Assembly (NCBI RefSeq): GCF_040744945.1
Contig: NZ_CP160454.1
Span: forward strand, 1 to 64,000
Direction of reading: 5' to 3'
DNA: 64,000 nucleotides
From: Saccharothrix sp. HUAS TT1
GTDB taxonomy: Bacteria; Actinomycetota; Actinomycetes; Mycobacteriales; Pseudonocardiaceae
The translations under genes were made by a program, and so were the position numbers. The notes beneath the pieces are model-generated. The model was given only the letters and a program-made list of their open reading frames with translations, was not told the origin of the DNA and did no database searches. Below, one piece after another: positions 8,791 to 17,226 of this stretch (position 1 is its first letter; each line of letters starts with the position of its first letter).

Positions 8791-9545
8791 GCACCCCCGC
8801 CGAGCAGGAGCACGACCCGGCCGACGCCGGTGGTGACGACCGTGACCAGCACCGCGACCAGGACCAGGCCGAGCACGGCGCGGCCGATGCGGGCCGGGTC
8901 GTTGACCGTGACCGCGGTCTGCGCGGCCAGCCACGAGACGAGGTCGAGGCCGACGGTGACGGGCACGACCACGGCGTGCACGACGCTGTGGCCGACCTTG
9001 CCGAATACGCTGCTCGCGTTCGTGGCCCGCTGCTTGGCCAGGTCGAGCTTGTCGGCCAGCGGCGGGGGCGCGTCGTCGGGGTGGCGGGGGTCGATCAGGC
9101 GCGCCGAGATCCGTGCCGCGCTCCAGGACACGCCCTGCAACCCGGTGCCCACCAGCAGCCCGACCACGCCGTAGACGCGGTAGCCGCCGCGCTTGAGCGG
9201 GTGGTTGAGCGCCTGGCAGCGGGCCGGGTGCTGGCCGCGGACCTCGCGCAGCACGGCGGGGTTGAGTGCGGCGTAGTCGCGGGGGATCCAGCGGTTGGCG
9301 TCCGACAGCCGCGCCTTCCGGCCCTGGGCCTTCGCTGCCGTGGTGGCCGGGTTGTCGGTGGCCGACGCGGCGACCGCCTCGGCCGCGGCCGGGGTGATCG
9401 GCGCGGTGCGCGCGGTCTTCTCCGCCGCCTTCGCCGCCGCCGTGGCCGGGTCGTCGACGTCGACCGGCGGGGCTCCCGCGAACCCGGTCGCCGCGAATGC
9501 GGCGAACTGGTCGGTGGTGATCTCTGTGCTGGTGTCGGTGGACAT
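8787..9545 (-). CDS. membrane protein of the transfer block
   Basis: 252 residues, ATG behind GAGGAG. The N-terminal 75 residues are an Ala-rich low-complexity region. Hydrophobic helices follow near residues 120-140, 180-205 and 220-245, and the protein ends in VGRVVLLLGGGA. The topology resembles Spd membrane proteins encoded beside TraB. Its stop overlaps the start of the H1-like gene, so the pair is translationally coupled. No named family is recognised. Confidence 0.5.
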   Translation of the reverse strand: MSTDTSTEITTDQFAAFAATGFAGAPPVDVDDPATAAAKAAEKTARTAPITPAAAEAVAASATDNPATTAAKAQGRKARLSDANRWIPRDYAALNPAVLREVRGQHPARCQALNHPLKRGGYRVYGVVGLLVGTGLQGVSWSAARISARLIDPRHPDDAPPPLADKLDLAKQRATNASSVFGKVGHSVVHAVVVPVTVGLDLVSWLAAQTAVTVNDPARIGRAVLGLVLVAVLVTVVTTGVGRVVLLLGGGA

Positions 9546-9774
9546 GGGATGGGGTCTCCTCGGGCCGAAAGCGGGAGGTGTCGCCGTGGGTTGGGGGGTG
9601 TTTCGTCGGCTCCGGTGCCGCCACCGCCCCGACCCGTCGGGGGGTGGTCGGGCCGGTGACGGCCCGCAATCGACGAAACGCGCTGGTCATGCGTGGTGGG
9701 TGGTGGCCGGCCGGAAGGGGGAGGTCCGGCCGGCCACCGGTCGTGCGCCGCCCGGGTCAGGCGGCCGGGTTCCG

Positions 9775-11241
9775 CTACTTCTCGATTCCTTCGAGGATGC
9801 TCATGCCGGCGATCACGGCCTGGCCCTCGCGGACCGGGGCGGTGGGCTGGAACTCCTTGAGCGTCTTGACCGTGCCCGACAGCGACGGCAGGCCGTTGGG
9901 CTGGAGCTCGCCGCGCAGGGTGCCCGCCGCGCGGCGGAGGCCGATCTCACGCACCTGCCGGAACAGCTTCGCCACCTCGGGGGACAGCGGGCCGACCGGC
10001 GCGGACATCTGCGCGTCGAGGACCAGGTCCAGCATGGCGTCGTCGTACTTGCGCACCAGGTGGCCGCCCAGGCGCAGCGCGCACGCCAGCGCGCACGGCA
10101 CCCACAGCCACAGCGGCACCGCCTTCCACTCGTTCAACATCATGTGGGGCACGGTGTTGAGGGCGACGGCGACACCGAGGAACAGCACCTCGTAGCGCCA
10201 CTCGGTGTCGCCGAAGCGCCGGTGCAGCCACGCGCTCATGCCGGTCGCGGCGGGCGCGGCCTGCTCGCGGGCCCGCAGACCCTCGGTGACCACGATCGAC
10301 AGGCGCGCGAGGAGGATCAGCGCCAGCGGGATCGTCGCCAGCGGCTCCAGGATGCCCAGTGCGAACCGGCCGAAGCTCCAGGCCGGGACGTTGAGCAGGC
10401 GGCCGACGGTGTCGGAGACGTTGTAGGCGCCGCCGGCGACCGCGATCACCGACACCGCCACGAACCCGCGCACCGTCAGCGCCCGGCGGCGTGCTTGAAC
10501 TGCGAGTTTCTTCGTCGCGTCGGTGTGCTCGCGCAGCCGCTCGTTCGCCTCGGCCGCAGCCTTGGCGTCCTTGCCGCGCTGCTCGGCCTGCTGCTTCGCC
10601 GCCGCGTGCTCGTCGTCCTGCTCGATGACCGCGATCTCGGCCTCGTGCCGGATGCGCCGCAGCGTCGCCTCATGCTCGATGCGCGCCTGCTCGGCCTTGG
10701 CCTCGACCTCGGCGCGGCGGACGGCCAGGTCGACCTCGGCCAGCTCCCGCTCGACATCGATGCGGGCCGCCTCGATCCTTTCGTCGACCTGGCGGCTGAA
10801 CAGGCGCAGCGCCTCCTCGCGGCGCCGCTTGTCCTCGTGCTCCTCCCAGGTCATCGCGCCGCTGAGGGCGGCGGCGCCCTGCTTCGCGGCCACCTCGTTG
10901 GCGTGGACGATCGCCGCGTCCAGCTCCCGCGGGTCCGGGATGCCGCGCAGCAGCGCGCTCGCCGGCTGCTGCGGCTGCCCGTACCCCTGCTGCCCGTAGC
11001 CGCCGGTCTGCTGCGGCTGCCCGTAGACGGGGGACGGGCCGTAGGCGGGCCGGTCGGGCGCGGTCGGCCCGCCGGTGAACTGCGCGGACGCCTGCCCGAG
11101 GCCGGCACCGCCCTGGTAGGGCAGGTACCCGGCCGGGGTGGTGCCGTCGGTGCCGTGGCCGTTCGCCGCGCCGCCGTTCACCGGGTGGCCGTTCACGGCG
11201 CGCCCGTTGGCGTGGTGGCCGTTGATCTCTGTCGTGGTCAT
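9775..11241 (-). CDS. coiled-coil membrane protein, DUF2637/SpdB-like
   Basis: 488 residues. Residues 1-110 are low-complexity (NGH repeats, then PQQTGGYGQQGYGQPQQP). Residues 130-250 form a long charged coiled coil rich in Glu, Ala and Arg. Three or four membrane helices follow at about 265-285, 295-320, 350-372 and 378-395, with a globular C-terminus. The helix pair around ILEPLATIPLALILLARL resembles DUF2637 (SpdB-like) membrane proteins of actinobacterial conjugative elements. The likely role is a membrane partner of TraB in spread. The ATG is preceded by CAGGAGC. Confidence 0.5.
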   Translation of the reverse strand: MTTTEINGHHANGRAVNGHPVNGGAANGHGTDGTTPAGYLPYQGGAGLGQASAQFTGGPTAPDRPAYGPSPVYGQPQQTGGYGQQGYGQPQQPASALLRGIPDPRELDAAIVHANEVAAKQGAAALSGAMTWEEHEDKRRREEALRLFSRQVDERIEAARIDVERELAEVDLAVRRAEVEAKAEQARIEHEATLRRIRHEAEIAVIEQDDEHAAAKQQAEQRGKDAKAAAEANERLREHTDATKKLAVQARRRALTVRGFVAVSVIAVAGGAYNVSDTVGRLLNVPAWSFGRFALGILEPLATIPLALILLARLSIVVTEGLRAREQAAPAATGMSAWLHRRFGDTEWRYEVLFLGVAVALNTVPHMMLNEWKAVPLWLWVPCALACALRLGGHLVRKYDDAMLDLVLDAQMSAPVGPLSPEVAKLFRQVREIGLRRAAGTLRGELQPNGLPSLSGTVKTLKEFQPTAPVREGQAVIAGMSILEGIEK

Positions 11242-11284
11242 CGGGGGATGTGCTCCTGTCGGGGTCCGACCTGGTCGGGGCAGG

Positions 11285-11638
11285 TTACGAGCCGGTGGCG
11301 AGGTGGCCGAGGGCGTCCCACGCGGCCAGCTCGGCGGCCGAGGGCTCGACGCCGCCGGCCCCGGTGCGCGCGGCGGTCAACTCGTCGATCACGGTCAGGG
11401 TGTCGCGGGCGTACGAGGCCAGCAGGGTGCGCACCTCGCGGTCGAGTTCCAGCAGTTCACGGTCGGTGGGCTCGGTGGGCCGCCAGTCCTTCTTGCGGCC
11501 CTCGGCCATCGCCAGCAACTGCCGCACGCTCGGGTCCTGGCTCGTCGGGCGCGACGGGCGCGGCCAGACGGCCTCGTGCTCGGCCGGCCTGCGAGCGGCC
11601 GAGCGGACGGACACCGGTCGGGTGGTCGTGTCGTTCAT
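11285..11638 (-). CDS. hypothetical first gene of the transfer operon
   Basis: 117 residues from an ATG behind a near-perfect AAGGAGAT. Predicted mostly helical with a charged middle (TDRELLELDREVRTLLASY), no membrane segment and no known motif. It is transcribed divergently from the GntR regulator across a 150-base control region full of palindromes, so it is probably the first gene repressed by that regulator. Confidence 0.6.
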   Translation of the reverse strand: MNDTTTRPVSVRSAARRPAEHEAVWPRPSRPTSQDPSVRQLLAMAEGRKKDWRPTEPTDRELLELDREVRTLLASYARDTLTVIDELTAARTGAGGVEPSAAELAAWDALGHLATGS

Positions 11639-11788
11639 CCGGGATCTCCTTGATCGTCGGGGTCGTACTCTACGCGGCGTAGACCCCGCAGGGCTTTCAT
11701 TGCAATGAACACATTCCACGTGACGTATGTCAAGGCGAAACGGTAGATTCCTTGCAAGGAAGCACACGATCGAGAGAGCGAGTCCCCC
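11639..11788. promoter_or_regulatory. divergent control region with three palindromes
   Basis: Between the transfer operon and the GntR gene lie CTACGCGGCGTAG (11671-11683), CATTGCAATG (about 11698-11707) and TTCCTTGCAAGGAA (about 11749-11762). TTGACATACGTC on the minus strand and TGACGT-17-TAGATT on the plus strand are plausible -35/-10 elements pointing in opposite directions. The last two palindromes share TTGCAA, which recurs ahead of two other genes. This fits autoregulation and repression by the adjacent regulator. Confidence 0.6.
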
Positions 11789-12670
11789 GTGGCCGACCCC
11801 GCCTACCAGCGCATCGCCAACCGACTCCGCACGGACATCAGCCGCGGTAGGTGGAAGCCGGGCGCGAAGCTGCCGCCCCACCCCGAGCTCGCCGCCCTCT
11901 ACGGCGTCTCCGTCACCACCGCGCGCAACGCGGTGCTGGAGCTGGTGAAGGAGAACCTGCTGTTCACGGCCCACCGGCAGGGCACGATCGTCCGCAACCG
12001 GGAGGTCCTGGACCACGTCGTCACCACGTCGCTGCTGCCCGACCGGCCCGCCTCGTCGAGCACCGACGTGTTCGTGGAGGTCGTGCGCCGCGCAGGCCGG
12101 GCGGCCGACAAGCAGTTCTCCATGTGGGCCGAGCCCGCCACGCCGCGCGTCGCCGGCTGGCTCGGCCTGACCGCCCCGGACGACTGGGTGGTGGTGCGCC
12201 GCGTGGAACAGATCGTCGACGGCGAGACCTGGGGCGTGGAGACCTCCTACTACCCCCGTGAACTGGCGCGACTCTGCGGTCTCGACGTGCCGCACGACAT
12301 CCCCGAGGGCACCACCCGGCGCATGGCCGACCGGAACCACGGCGAGACCTCCTGGGTCGACCTCAACACCACCCGCCCCGCCGGCCGGGAGGAGGCCGAG
12401 CTGCTGCGCATCGCCGTCGGCACCTACATCGAGGACCGCGTGCGCATCGGCGCCAACCACGAGCAGATCACCCGCGCCACCCACGTGGTGCGCACCGCCG
12501 ACCGCAACCGGGTCATCTACGAACTCGGCGACCGCACCGGCATCGAGCGCATCAACAAGGCTTTGACCAGCGCGAAGGTCATCGGCCGCACCGAGGGCCA
12601 GGCGCACGCCGACGCGCCCGCGGTCGACGTCGACCCGGGCGACACACCGGGCGCGGGCGAGGACGCGTGA
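11789..12670 (+). CDS. GntR-family regulator, KorSA/HutC type
   Basis: 293 residues, GTG start. The N-terminal winged helix-turn-helix (residues 4-70) carries the GntR signature: RIANRLRTDISRGRWKPGAKLP, then ELAALYGVSVTTARNAV. Residues 90-250 form the UTRA-like effector domain typical of the HutC subfamily, and the C-terminal 40 residues are Asp/Ala-rich. On Streptomyces plasmids the homologue KorSA represses its own gene and traB-type transfer genes, whose unregulated expression is toxic. The same divergent arrangement is seen here. The gene contains one TGACCAGCGCGAA copy near its 3' end. Its stop overlaps the acetyltransferase start. Confidence 0.85.
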   Translation: MADPAYQRIANRLRTDISRGRWKPGAKLPPHPELAALYGVSVTTARNAVLELVKENLLFTAHRQGTIVRNREVLDHVVTTSLLPDRPASSSTDVFVEVVRRAGRAADKQFSMWAEPATPRVAGWLGLTAPDDWVVVRRVEQIVDGETWGVETSYYPRELARLCGLDVPHDIPEGTTRRMADRNHGETSWVDLNTTRPAGREEAELLRIAVGTYIEDRVRIGANHEQITRATHVVRTADRNRVIYELGDRTGIERINKALTSAKVIGRTEGQAHADAPAVDVDPGDTPGAGEDA

Positions 12671-13248
12671 GCATCCGCATCCGCCGCGCCACGGCCGACG
12701 ACGTCCCCGCGATCGTCGACTGGCGCCGCCAGGCCGCCGCCTGGCTCGCCGCGCAGGGCTCCGACCAGTGGTCCGACGCCGGTCTGTCCCGCACGGCGTT
12801 CACCGACCGCGTGCACGCCTCCATCACCCGCGGCGAAACCTGGATCGCCGAACTCGACGGCCGCCCCGTCGGCACCATCGCCGTCGACGACCACGCCGAC
12901 CCCGGCCTGTGGACCCCCGATGAACTGCGCGAATCCGTCATCGTCCACCGGATGATCACCGCGCCCGGGGTGCGCGGCGCCCGCACCGGCGTCGGCGAGG
13001 CCCTGCTCGACCAAGCCGACGCCGTCGCCCGCGACCGCGTCCGGACCTGGGTTCGGCTCGACGCCTGGACCACCAACACCCGCCTGCACGACTACTACCG
13101 GGGCCGCGGCTTCCGCCTCGTGCGCGTCGCCGACCCCACCCGCCCGTCCTCCGCCCTGTTCGAACGCCCCGTCCCGGTCGCCCCGCGCCGACCGGTGACG
13201 GTCCACGTCGAGGACCCGACCGCACCGGCCGTGAAGGACACGCGATGA
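12667..13248 (+). CDS. GNAT-family N-acetyltransferase
   Basis: 193 residues from GTG overlapping the regulator's stop. The N-terminus IRIRRATADDVPAIVDWRRQ is the classical first strand/helix of the GNAT fold. The VGTIAVDDHAD strand, the APGVRGARTGVGEALLDQA acetyl-CoA loop (residues 98-116) and the final NTRLHDYYRGRGF helix (about 138-150) match motifs A and B. Substrate unknown. Coupling to a KorSA-type regulator is common on Streptomyces elements (for example the Pra/KorSA neighbourhood), but this protein's role is not inferable. Confidence 0.75.
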   Translation: MSIRIRRATADDVPAIVDWRRQAAAWLAAQGSDQWSDAGLSRTAFTDRVHASITRGETWIAELDGRPVGTIAVDDHADPGLWTPDELRESVIVHRMITAPGVRGARTGVGEALLDQADAVARDRVRTWVRLDAWTTNTRLHDYYRGRGFRLVRVADPTRPSSALFERPVPVAPRRPVTVHVEDPTAPAVKDTR

Positions 13249-13331
13249 GCCGGGCCGGCGATTTGCAAAACGAGGGTCTAGGCTCGCTCTCGGTCCCCAC
13301 CACCCGCAACACCGCCATCACGGAGTGTCAC

Positions 13332-13580
13332 ATGACGCAGCCCTCGGTCACCATCGGCGAGTTCAACGCGAACATCAGCCGCAAGCTGGGGTCGGTCTAC
13401 CACTCCGGCGAGGCGTTGCCGATCACCAACAGCCGCCACCCCGGCGACTACGTCGTGGTCGCGCCGACCTGGCTGTGGAACGCGATGGTCGACGCCCTCG
13501 GCGGCCCGGACGGGCTGCGTGAACTGCGCGAACAGCACCAGCTCGCGCTCGACGTGCACGGACAGGAGCGCGCGGCATGA
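13332..13580 (+). CDS. Phd/YefM-like antitoxin-fold protein
   Basis: 82 residues. VTIGEFNANISRKLGSVYHSGEALPITNSRHPGDYVVVAP follows the Phd/YefM N-terminal DNA-binding pattern (strand, helix with N-x-S, then G-E-x-x-x-I-T-x-x-G-x-x-x-A-V/V-V). The short C-terminal helix would be the toxin-binding tail. No Doc, RelE or YoeB-type toxin gene is adjacent, so it may act as an orphan repressor or stability factor. ATTTGCAAAA lies about 70 bases upstream. The start ATG has a weak GGAG upstream. Confidence 0.6.
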   Translation: MTQPSVTIGEFNANISRKLGSVYHSGEALPITNSRHPGDYVVVAPTWLWNAMVDALGGPDGLRELREQHQLALDVHGQERAA

Positions 13581-13932
13581 TCACCTAGACGAAGCACCCC
13601 GTCGTGGTGGGGGCGTACGGCGCTTGGCGAATCGTGGCCGGCCGTGGGCGCACCCGCGCCGTAAGGCCACCCTCCCCATACCCAGGGAGACGACGCCACC
13701 ACGACAAAACAGCACTTGAACAGCAGAAACGCCCCGGACGTCAGGTTTGGCCGCCTTCGTCGCCCGGAGCGTTTCCCCCACTGAAACACGTGACCGGCCT
13801 GCTAAGGACCGGACACCACGCTGTGATGCGCGCGCTTCCGTGATCCTAGCGGAAGTCGGGCGCTGTCACACCTGGCGTGGTGTGTGACACCGAACCCGGC
13901 GGTCACGTGTCCCCAACCCAGGGATACAGGCC
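13581..13932. other. noncoding region with several inverted repeats
   Basis: No convincing gene in 350 bases. It holds CTTCCG/CGGAAG and TGTCACAC/GTGTGACA hairpins around 13830-13890. CACGTGACCG near 13788 is matched by its inverse CGGTCACGTG about 110 bases later. CCCCAACCC precedes the next start. Likely a terminator plus the control region of the replication-type genes that follow. Confidence 0.5.
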
Positions 13933-14427
13933 ATGACCAGCGAAAACACGCCACCCGACGACCCCGTACGCGGTACCGACGACCTTCGACGCCTTGCCGT
14001 CGAGACCGGTGACCGATTCACGACCCTGCTGCTCGACCCCACGATCGACCCCACGATCGACCACACCACGTTCCGGTGCCGTTACCTCGCCGAGAGCAGC
14101 GGCACGGTCAAGATCGGCGTGTCGGCCGATCCGACCCGCCGGCTGGCCGCGCTGCGGGGCGCGAGCACCGCGGACCTCGCCCTGCTCTGGCACACCGAGG
14201 ACGGCCGGGACCTCGAACGCGACCTGCACGAGCGCTTCGCCGACCGGCGGGTGCGCGGGGAGTGGTTCGACTTCGCCGGCCGGGACGCCGTGGCCGAGTT
14301 CGCGGCGGCCGTGCGCCACCAGCGGTCCGTCCACAGCCCCGACAGCGCCATGACCAGCACGGACGCCCCGGAGGACGCCCGTACGTCCCGGACGTCGCCG
14401 CTGCGGGCCGAAGGCGGGGTGCGCTGA
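13933..14427 (+). CDS. GIY-YIG (MUG113/T5orf172) family protein
   Basis: 164 residues, starting at a TGACCAGC copy (ATG-ACC-AGC-GAA). Residues 45-75 contain Y-L-x8-VKIGVSADPTRRLAAL, and residues 90-115 contain DLERDLHERFADRRVRGEWF. Together these are the diagnostic halves of the MUG113/T5orf172 subgroup of GIY-YIG nuclease-like proteins frequent on actinobacterial plasmids and phages. Catalytic Arg and Glu (R60 region, E93) appear retained, so DNA cleavage is possible, but biochemical roles in this subgroup are uncertain. The stop overlaps the next gene's ATG (TGATG). Confidence 0.75.
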   Translation: MTSENTPPDDPVRGTDDLRRLAVETGDRFTTLLLDPTIDPTIDHTTFRCRYLAESSGTVKIGVSADPTRRLAALRGASTADLALLWHTEDGRDLERDLHERFADRRVRGEWFDFAGRDAVAEFAAAVRHQRSVHSPDSAMTSTDAPEDARTSRTSPLRAEGGVR

Positions 14428-15812
14428 TGCAGCGGCTGCGCAGCCTCCACCCTGAGAAGTACACCCCGGTCAGCAACACCGCGATGGACCGGCTGCCCGA
14501 CCTGCTGTCGCTCGGCCTGCTCGCCCACGTCCTGCGCCACAAGGACGACTGGGACTTCAAACTGGCCAAGCTGGTCGAAGAGAAACCGGGTTTGACCAGG
14601 CGCGACGCGTCCAAGGCGCGGGCCACGTTGATCGAATACGGGTACTACGTGGTGGTCAAGTACCGGCACGACCACAAGGGCCAGTTCGCCACCGACGTGT
14701 ACCGGGCGGCCGAGCCGCACACCGACGAGGACATGGAGCTGCTGGCCGGCCGGTACAAGCCCGGCTCGTACACCCAGATCCCGGTGCTCGACCGCAACGG
14801 CGAGGCCGTGCGCGACGCCCGCGGCGTCCTGGTGCAGCTGCCCGCGACGATCACGTGGGCCGTGATCGAGTCCTGGCGCGGGGAGGAGCAGGTCCTCGAC
14901 GACGGCGCCCTCACCCCGTACGTGCCGCGCAAGAAGGACCCTTCGACGGACAAGCGCCGGCGCAGGACGGCCACCGCCGACGAGGCGGCCGAGGACCCCG
15001 CCGACGGCGCCGGAGACGCGCCCGAACTGCCTTTCGAGCCTGTGGACAACCCGCCCGCGAAGCCTGTGGACAACTCCCCCGAAGAGGGGCCGGGGCACCC
15101 CCGCGCCCGAGATACCGAATCCGGTACCTCGGTGCGACCTGCGGAAACAGGCGTTGTGGCTGGTGGCTCCGAGGTACCGCTTTCCGACACGTCGGGCACC
15201 CGACACGTCGGGAGGCGGGAGGTCTTTAAGAAGACCAGTGAGAACACGATCAAAAAGACCAAGACCAACCCAGGGGGGCCCGCCCCCCTGGACCCCCCGA
15301 CCCGAGCGACCCCGGCTGACGCCGGGGCCACTCGGACCGAACAACCAACGCAAGATCCGTACCTGGTCGACCACGCACCCAAGTTGGGAAGTAACCACCC
15401 ACACGCGGGCGCGCAGAGCGAGGCATCCGCGGGCACGAGCCACGGCCCGGACGGCGGCAGCGGTTCGGCGGGCGGGTGGCGGGCGGCTCCGGCCGGGGTC
15501 GACGTCGACCGGTGGGTGGCGGCGGTGCACGAAGCCGACCACTGCCGGGACCTGGCCGGGCCCGATGCGGCCGACGCCCTGGTTGCCGAACCGGAGTTGG
15601 CGCGGGAAGAGGTCGAGCGGCTGATCCGCGCCCACCACCCGGAGCTGCGCCAGGCGACGGTGATCGCTCGGGCGATCAAGCTCCAGGCCGCGTTGCGGAA
15701 GCTCACGATGCTGCGCGAGGGGCGCGGGGTGCCACGGCGCGGACCCGGTTCGCGGGCCGCCAGGCCGGCGCGGCGGCCGGTGGTGCCCGAGCCGGTGAAG
15801 GCGGCGGGGTGA
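14427..15812 (+). CDS. replication-type helix-turn-helix protein
   Basis: 461 residues. Residues 1-105 resemble the helix-turn-helix replication or helicase-loader-like proteins of actinobacterial elements. They show LHPEKYTPVSNTAMDR, DLLSLGLLAHVLRHKDDW, then a winged helix ending ARATLIEYGYYVVVKYR. A long Pro/Thr/Asp-rich disordered linker (about 165-350) joins a C-terminal helical domain (about 355-440, DVDRWVAAVHEADHCRDLAG). The protein contains low-GC patches (TTTAAGAAGACCAGTGAGAACACG near 15225, given only in part). A repeat-rich noncoding region follows directly, consistent with an initiator gene beside its origin. Initiator function is inferred. Confidence 0.55.
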   Translation: MQRLRSLHPEKYTPVSNTAMDRLPDLLSLGLLAHVLRHKDDWDFKLAKLVEEKPGLTRRDASKARATLIEYGYYVVVKYRHDHKGQFATDVYRAAEPHTDEDMELLAGRYKPGSYTQIPVLDRNGEAVRDARGVLVQLPATITWAVIESWRGEEQVLDDGALTPYVPRKKDPSTDKRRRRTATADEAAEDPADGAGDAPELPFEPVDNPPAKPVDNSPEEGPGHPRARDTESGTSVRPAETGVVAGGSEVPLSDTSGTRHVGRREVFKKTSENTIKKTKTNPGGPAPLDPPTRATPADAGATRTEQPTQDPYLVDHAPKLGSNHPHAGAQSEASAGTSHGPDGGSGSAGGWRAAPAGVDVDRWVAAVHEADHCRDLAGPDAADALVAEPELAREEVERLIRAHHPELRQATVIARAIKLQAALRKLTMLREGRGVPRRGPGSRAARPARRPVVPEPVKAAG

Positions 15813-16501
15813 TCCGCCGGCCGGCTGGAAACGGCCCGAAACGGGGCCTGTACGGCACGCAGAGCCGCAAACCGGCGGCTCGGCACCCGTCACACACCCC
15901 CGGACCGTCTCAGGGCGTCTCAGGGCCTCCGGATGGATCATTCGACGCACCGGCGGCGGGCGCACGGAAAGGGTCCGTCCGGGCGCTGAGCGGGCCGCTG
16001 CGCGGCGCGCGGCGAAGGGCCGGCGGTTCCCCGCCGGCGGGCGCGGCGCGCGGCTCCAGGGCGACCTCGGCCGGCCACTCCGATGATCGACGACGAGCGG
16101 CCGGAGTGGATCACCCGGTGATCCACTTCCGTGCTTCGGAGCGGGTCGTCGGCACCGCCCCGGCGGTGCTCCCGACGGTCGTCGTGGCGGGTCGGTCGGA
16201 CCCCGTCCGGTCACGGTGCGTGGCGACGAGGGGTTTTGCGCGTTTTGCACACACGGGAATGTGCATATCGAGGGCGACTATCGCGCAGGCCCGCGCGGGC
16301 GGGCGCAGACGCGCGCGTGCGCGCGAAGAGAGGCGCGGGCCGACCGGTTTGCCTACCGCCTCGGGGTGGCCGGTTATGCGCATCGGGGTCTCCGCGGTGA
16401 CCGATGCGCAAAACGGCGGGGTGCCGGATGCGCATATCGGGCACGGTGGGTGACGGGCGGCGACCCGAACGGGTGGCCGTGCAAACCGGTTGTAAACCAA
16501 C
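15813..16501. other. repeat-rich noncoding stretch, candidate replication origin
   Basis: About 700 bases with no convincing gene. TGCGCATCGG (16377-16386) and its inverse CCGATGCGCA (16401-16410) form a hairpin. GATGCGCATATCGG follows at about 16428, and GTGCATATCGAG lies at about 16262. GTTTTGCGC (16233-16241) is inverted at 16406-16414. CGTCTCAGGG is directly repeated near 15907. Iteron-like repeats, hairpins and relatively AT-rich spots just after a replication-type gene suggest an origin. This is inference from layout only. Confidence 0.45.
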
Positions 16502-16530
16502 TTGACATAAGCTTTGCAAGTTACTTTAAT
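16502..16530 (+). promoter_or_regulatory. consensus sigma-70-type promoter for a leaderless transcript
   Basis: TTGACA (16502-16507), a 17-base spacer and TTTAAT (16525-16530) form a near-ideal promoter. The next gene's GTG starts 8 bases after the -10, where transcription would begin, and there is no room for a ribosome-binding site. The spacer includes CTTTGCAAGT, another TTGCAA palindrome core like those by the GntR gene, so it may be regulated by that repressor. Confidence 0.75.
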
Positions 16531-16537
16531 GTGGGGT

Positions 16538-16885
16538 GTGACGACACGGAAAACCCCCTTCGCCGAGGAGACCTCCCAGCGCGTGCTGGCCCTCGTCGCC
16601 GAAGCCCACCCCGACCTCATGGACCGGGTCCGGGCACTGCGCGCCGTCCGCGCCGCGATCAGCGCGGAGATCAAGAATCAGGACCCGAAGGCGGTCGCCG
16701 AAGGCCTCGCCGCGGGCATGAACGACACCAACCTGGGGACCGCGATCGGCGCCAGCCACTCCCACGCGAGCGGCCTCCGCAAGGCCCTCACCGCCACCCC
16801 CGACAACCCCTCCGGCACCACCGCCGACAGCGTCCCGACGGCCTCCTCGACAGCCGCCCCGGACACCCCGACCACCACCTCCTGA
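16538..16885 (+). CDS. hypothetical protein translated from a leaderless mRNA
   Basis: 115 residues from GTG at 16538, placed at the expected transcription start of the strong promoter at 16502-16530. Residues 1-70 are helical with the pattern RVLALVAEAHPDLMDRVRALRAVRAAISAEI. The last 40 residues are Thr/Ser/Pro/Ala-rich and disordered. No family recognised. It heads the plus-strand run of small accessory genes. Confidence 0.55.
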   Translation: MTTRKTPFAEETSQRVLALVAEAHPDLMDRVRALRAVRAAISAEIKNQDPKAVAEGLAAGMNDTNLGTAIGASHSHASGLRKALTATPDNPSGTTADSVPTASSTAAPDTPTTTS

Positions 16886-16931
16886 CCCCGTCCGCCCGAC
16901 CCTCCCGACCCTCATGAAGGAGCCCGCCGCC

Positions 16932-17192
16932 ATGCGCCAGGACGCCGCCGTCACCGCCCTCACCGCCGCCGTCACCAAGCACTTCCCCCAGGACGTCGCC
17001 GACGCGATCACCGCCGACGAGGACTTCTTCGCCGCCGTCGCCAGGTACGCCGTCCGCGACCTCGACGCCGACACCCCCGAGGACTTCGACCGCCTGGTCG
17101 CCGCCGTCGCCAAGGACACCGAGGACCACACCCTGGACTGGCTGGCCGACACCGCCGAGTCGCCCACCGGCTGGCTCAAGAGCCGGCTCTGA
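16932..17192 (+). CDS. small acidic helical protein
   Basis: 86 residues. The ATG at 16932 is preferred to the ATG at 16914 because AAGGAG (16917-16921) sits between them. Strongly acidic, rich in Ala, Asp and Val, with the phrase DAITADEDFFAAVARYAVRDL and a C-terminal WLADTAESPTGWLKSRL. It has no membrane segment or cysteine. Short acidic proteins of this kind are frequent among phage and plasmid accessory genes, including anti-defence proteins, but nothing specific can be claimed. Confidence 0.5.
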   Translation: MRQDAAVTALTAAVTKHFPQDVADAITADEDFFAAVARYAVRDLDADTPEDFDRLVAAVAKDTEDHTLDWLADTAESPTGWLKSRL

Positions 17193-17226
17193 CCCGCCCG
17201 CCGACCCCATGACCAGGAGCAACGCC

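Noticed and set aside
15225..15260. AAGACCAGTGAGAACACG inside the replication-type gene as a motif copy
   Set aside because: It resembles the extended motif at 13933 but differs at two core positions, so it is not counted.
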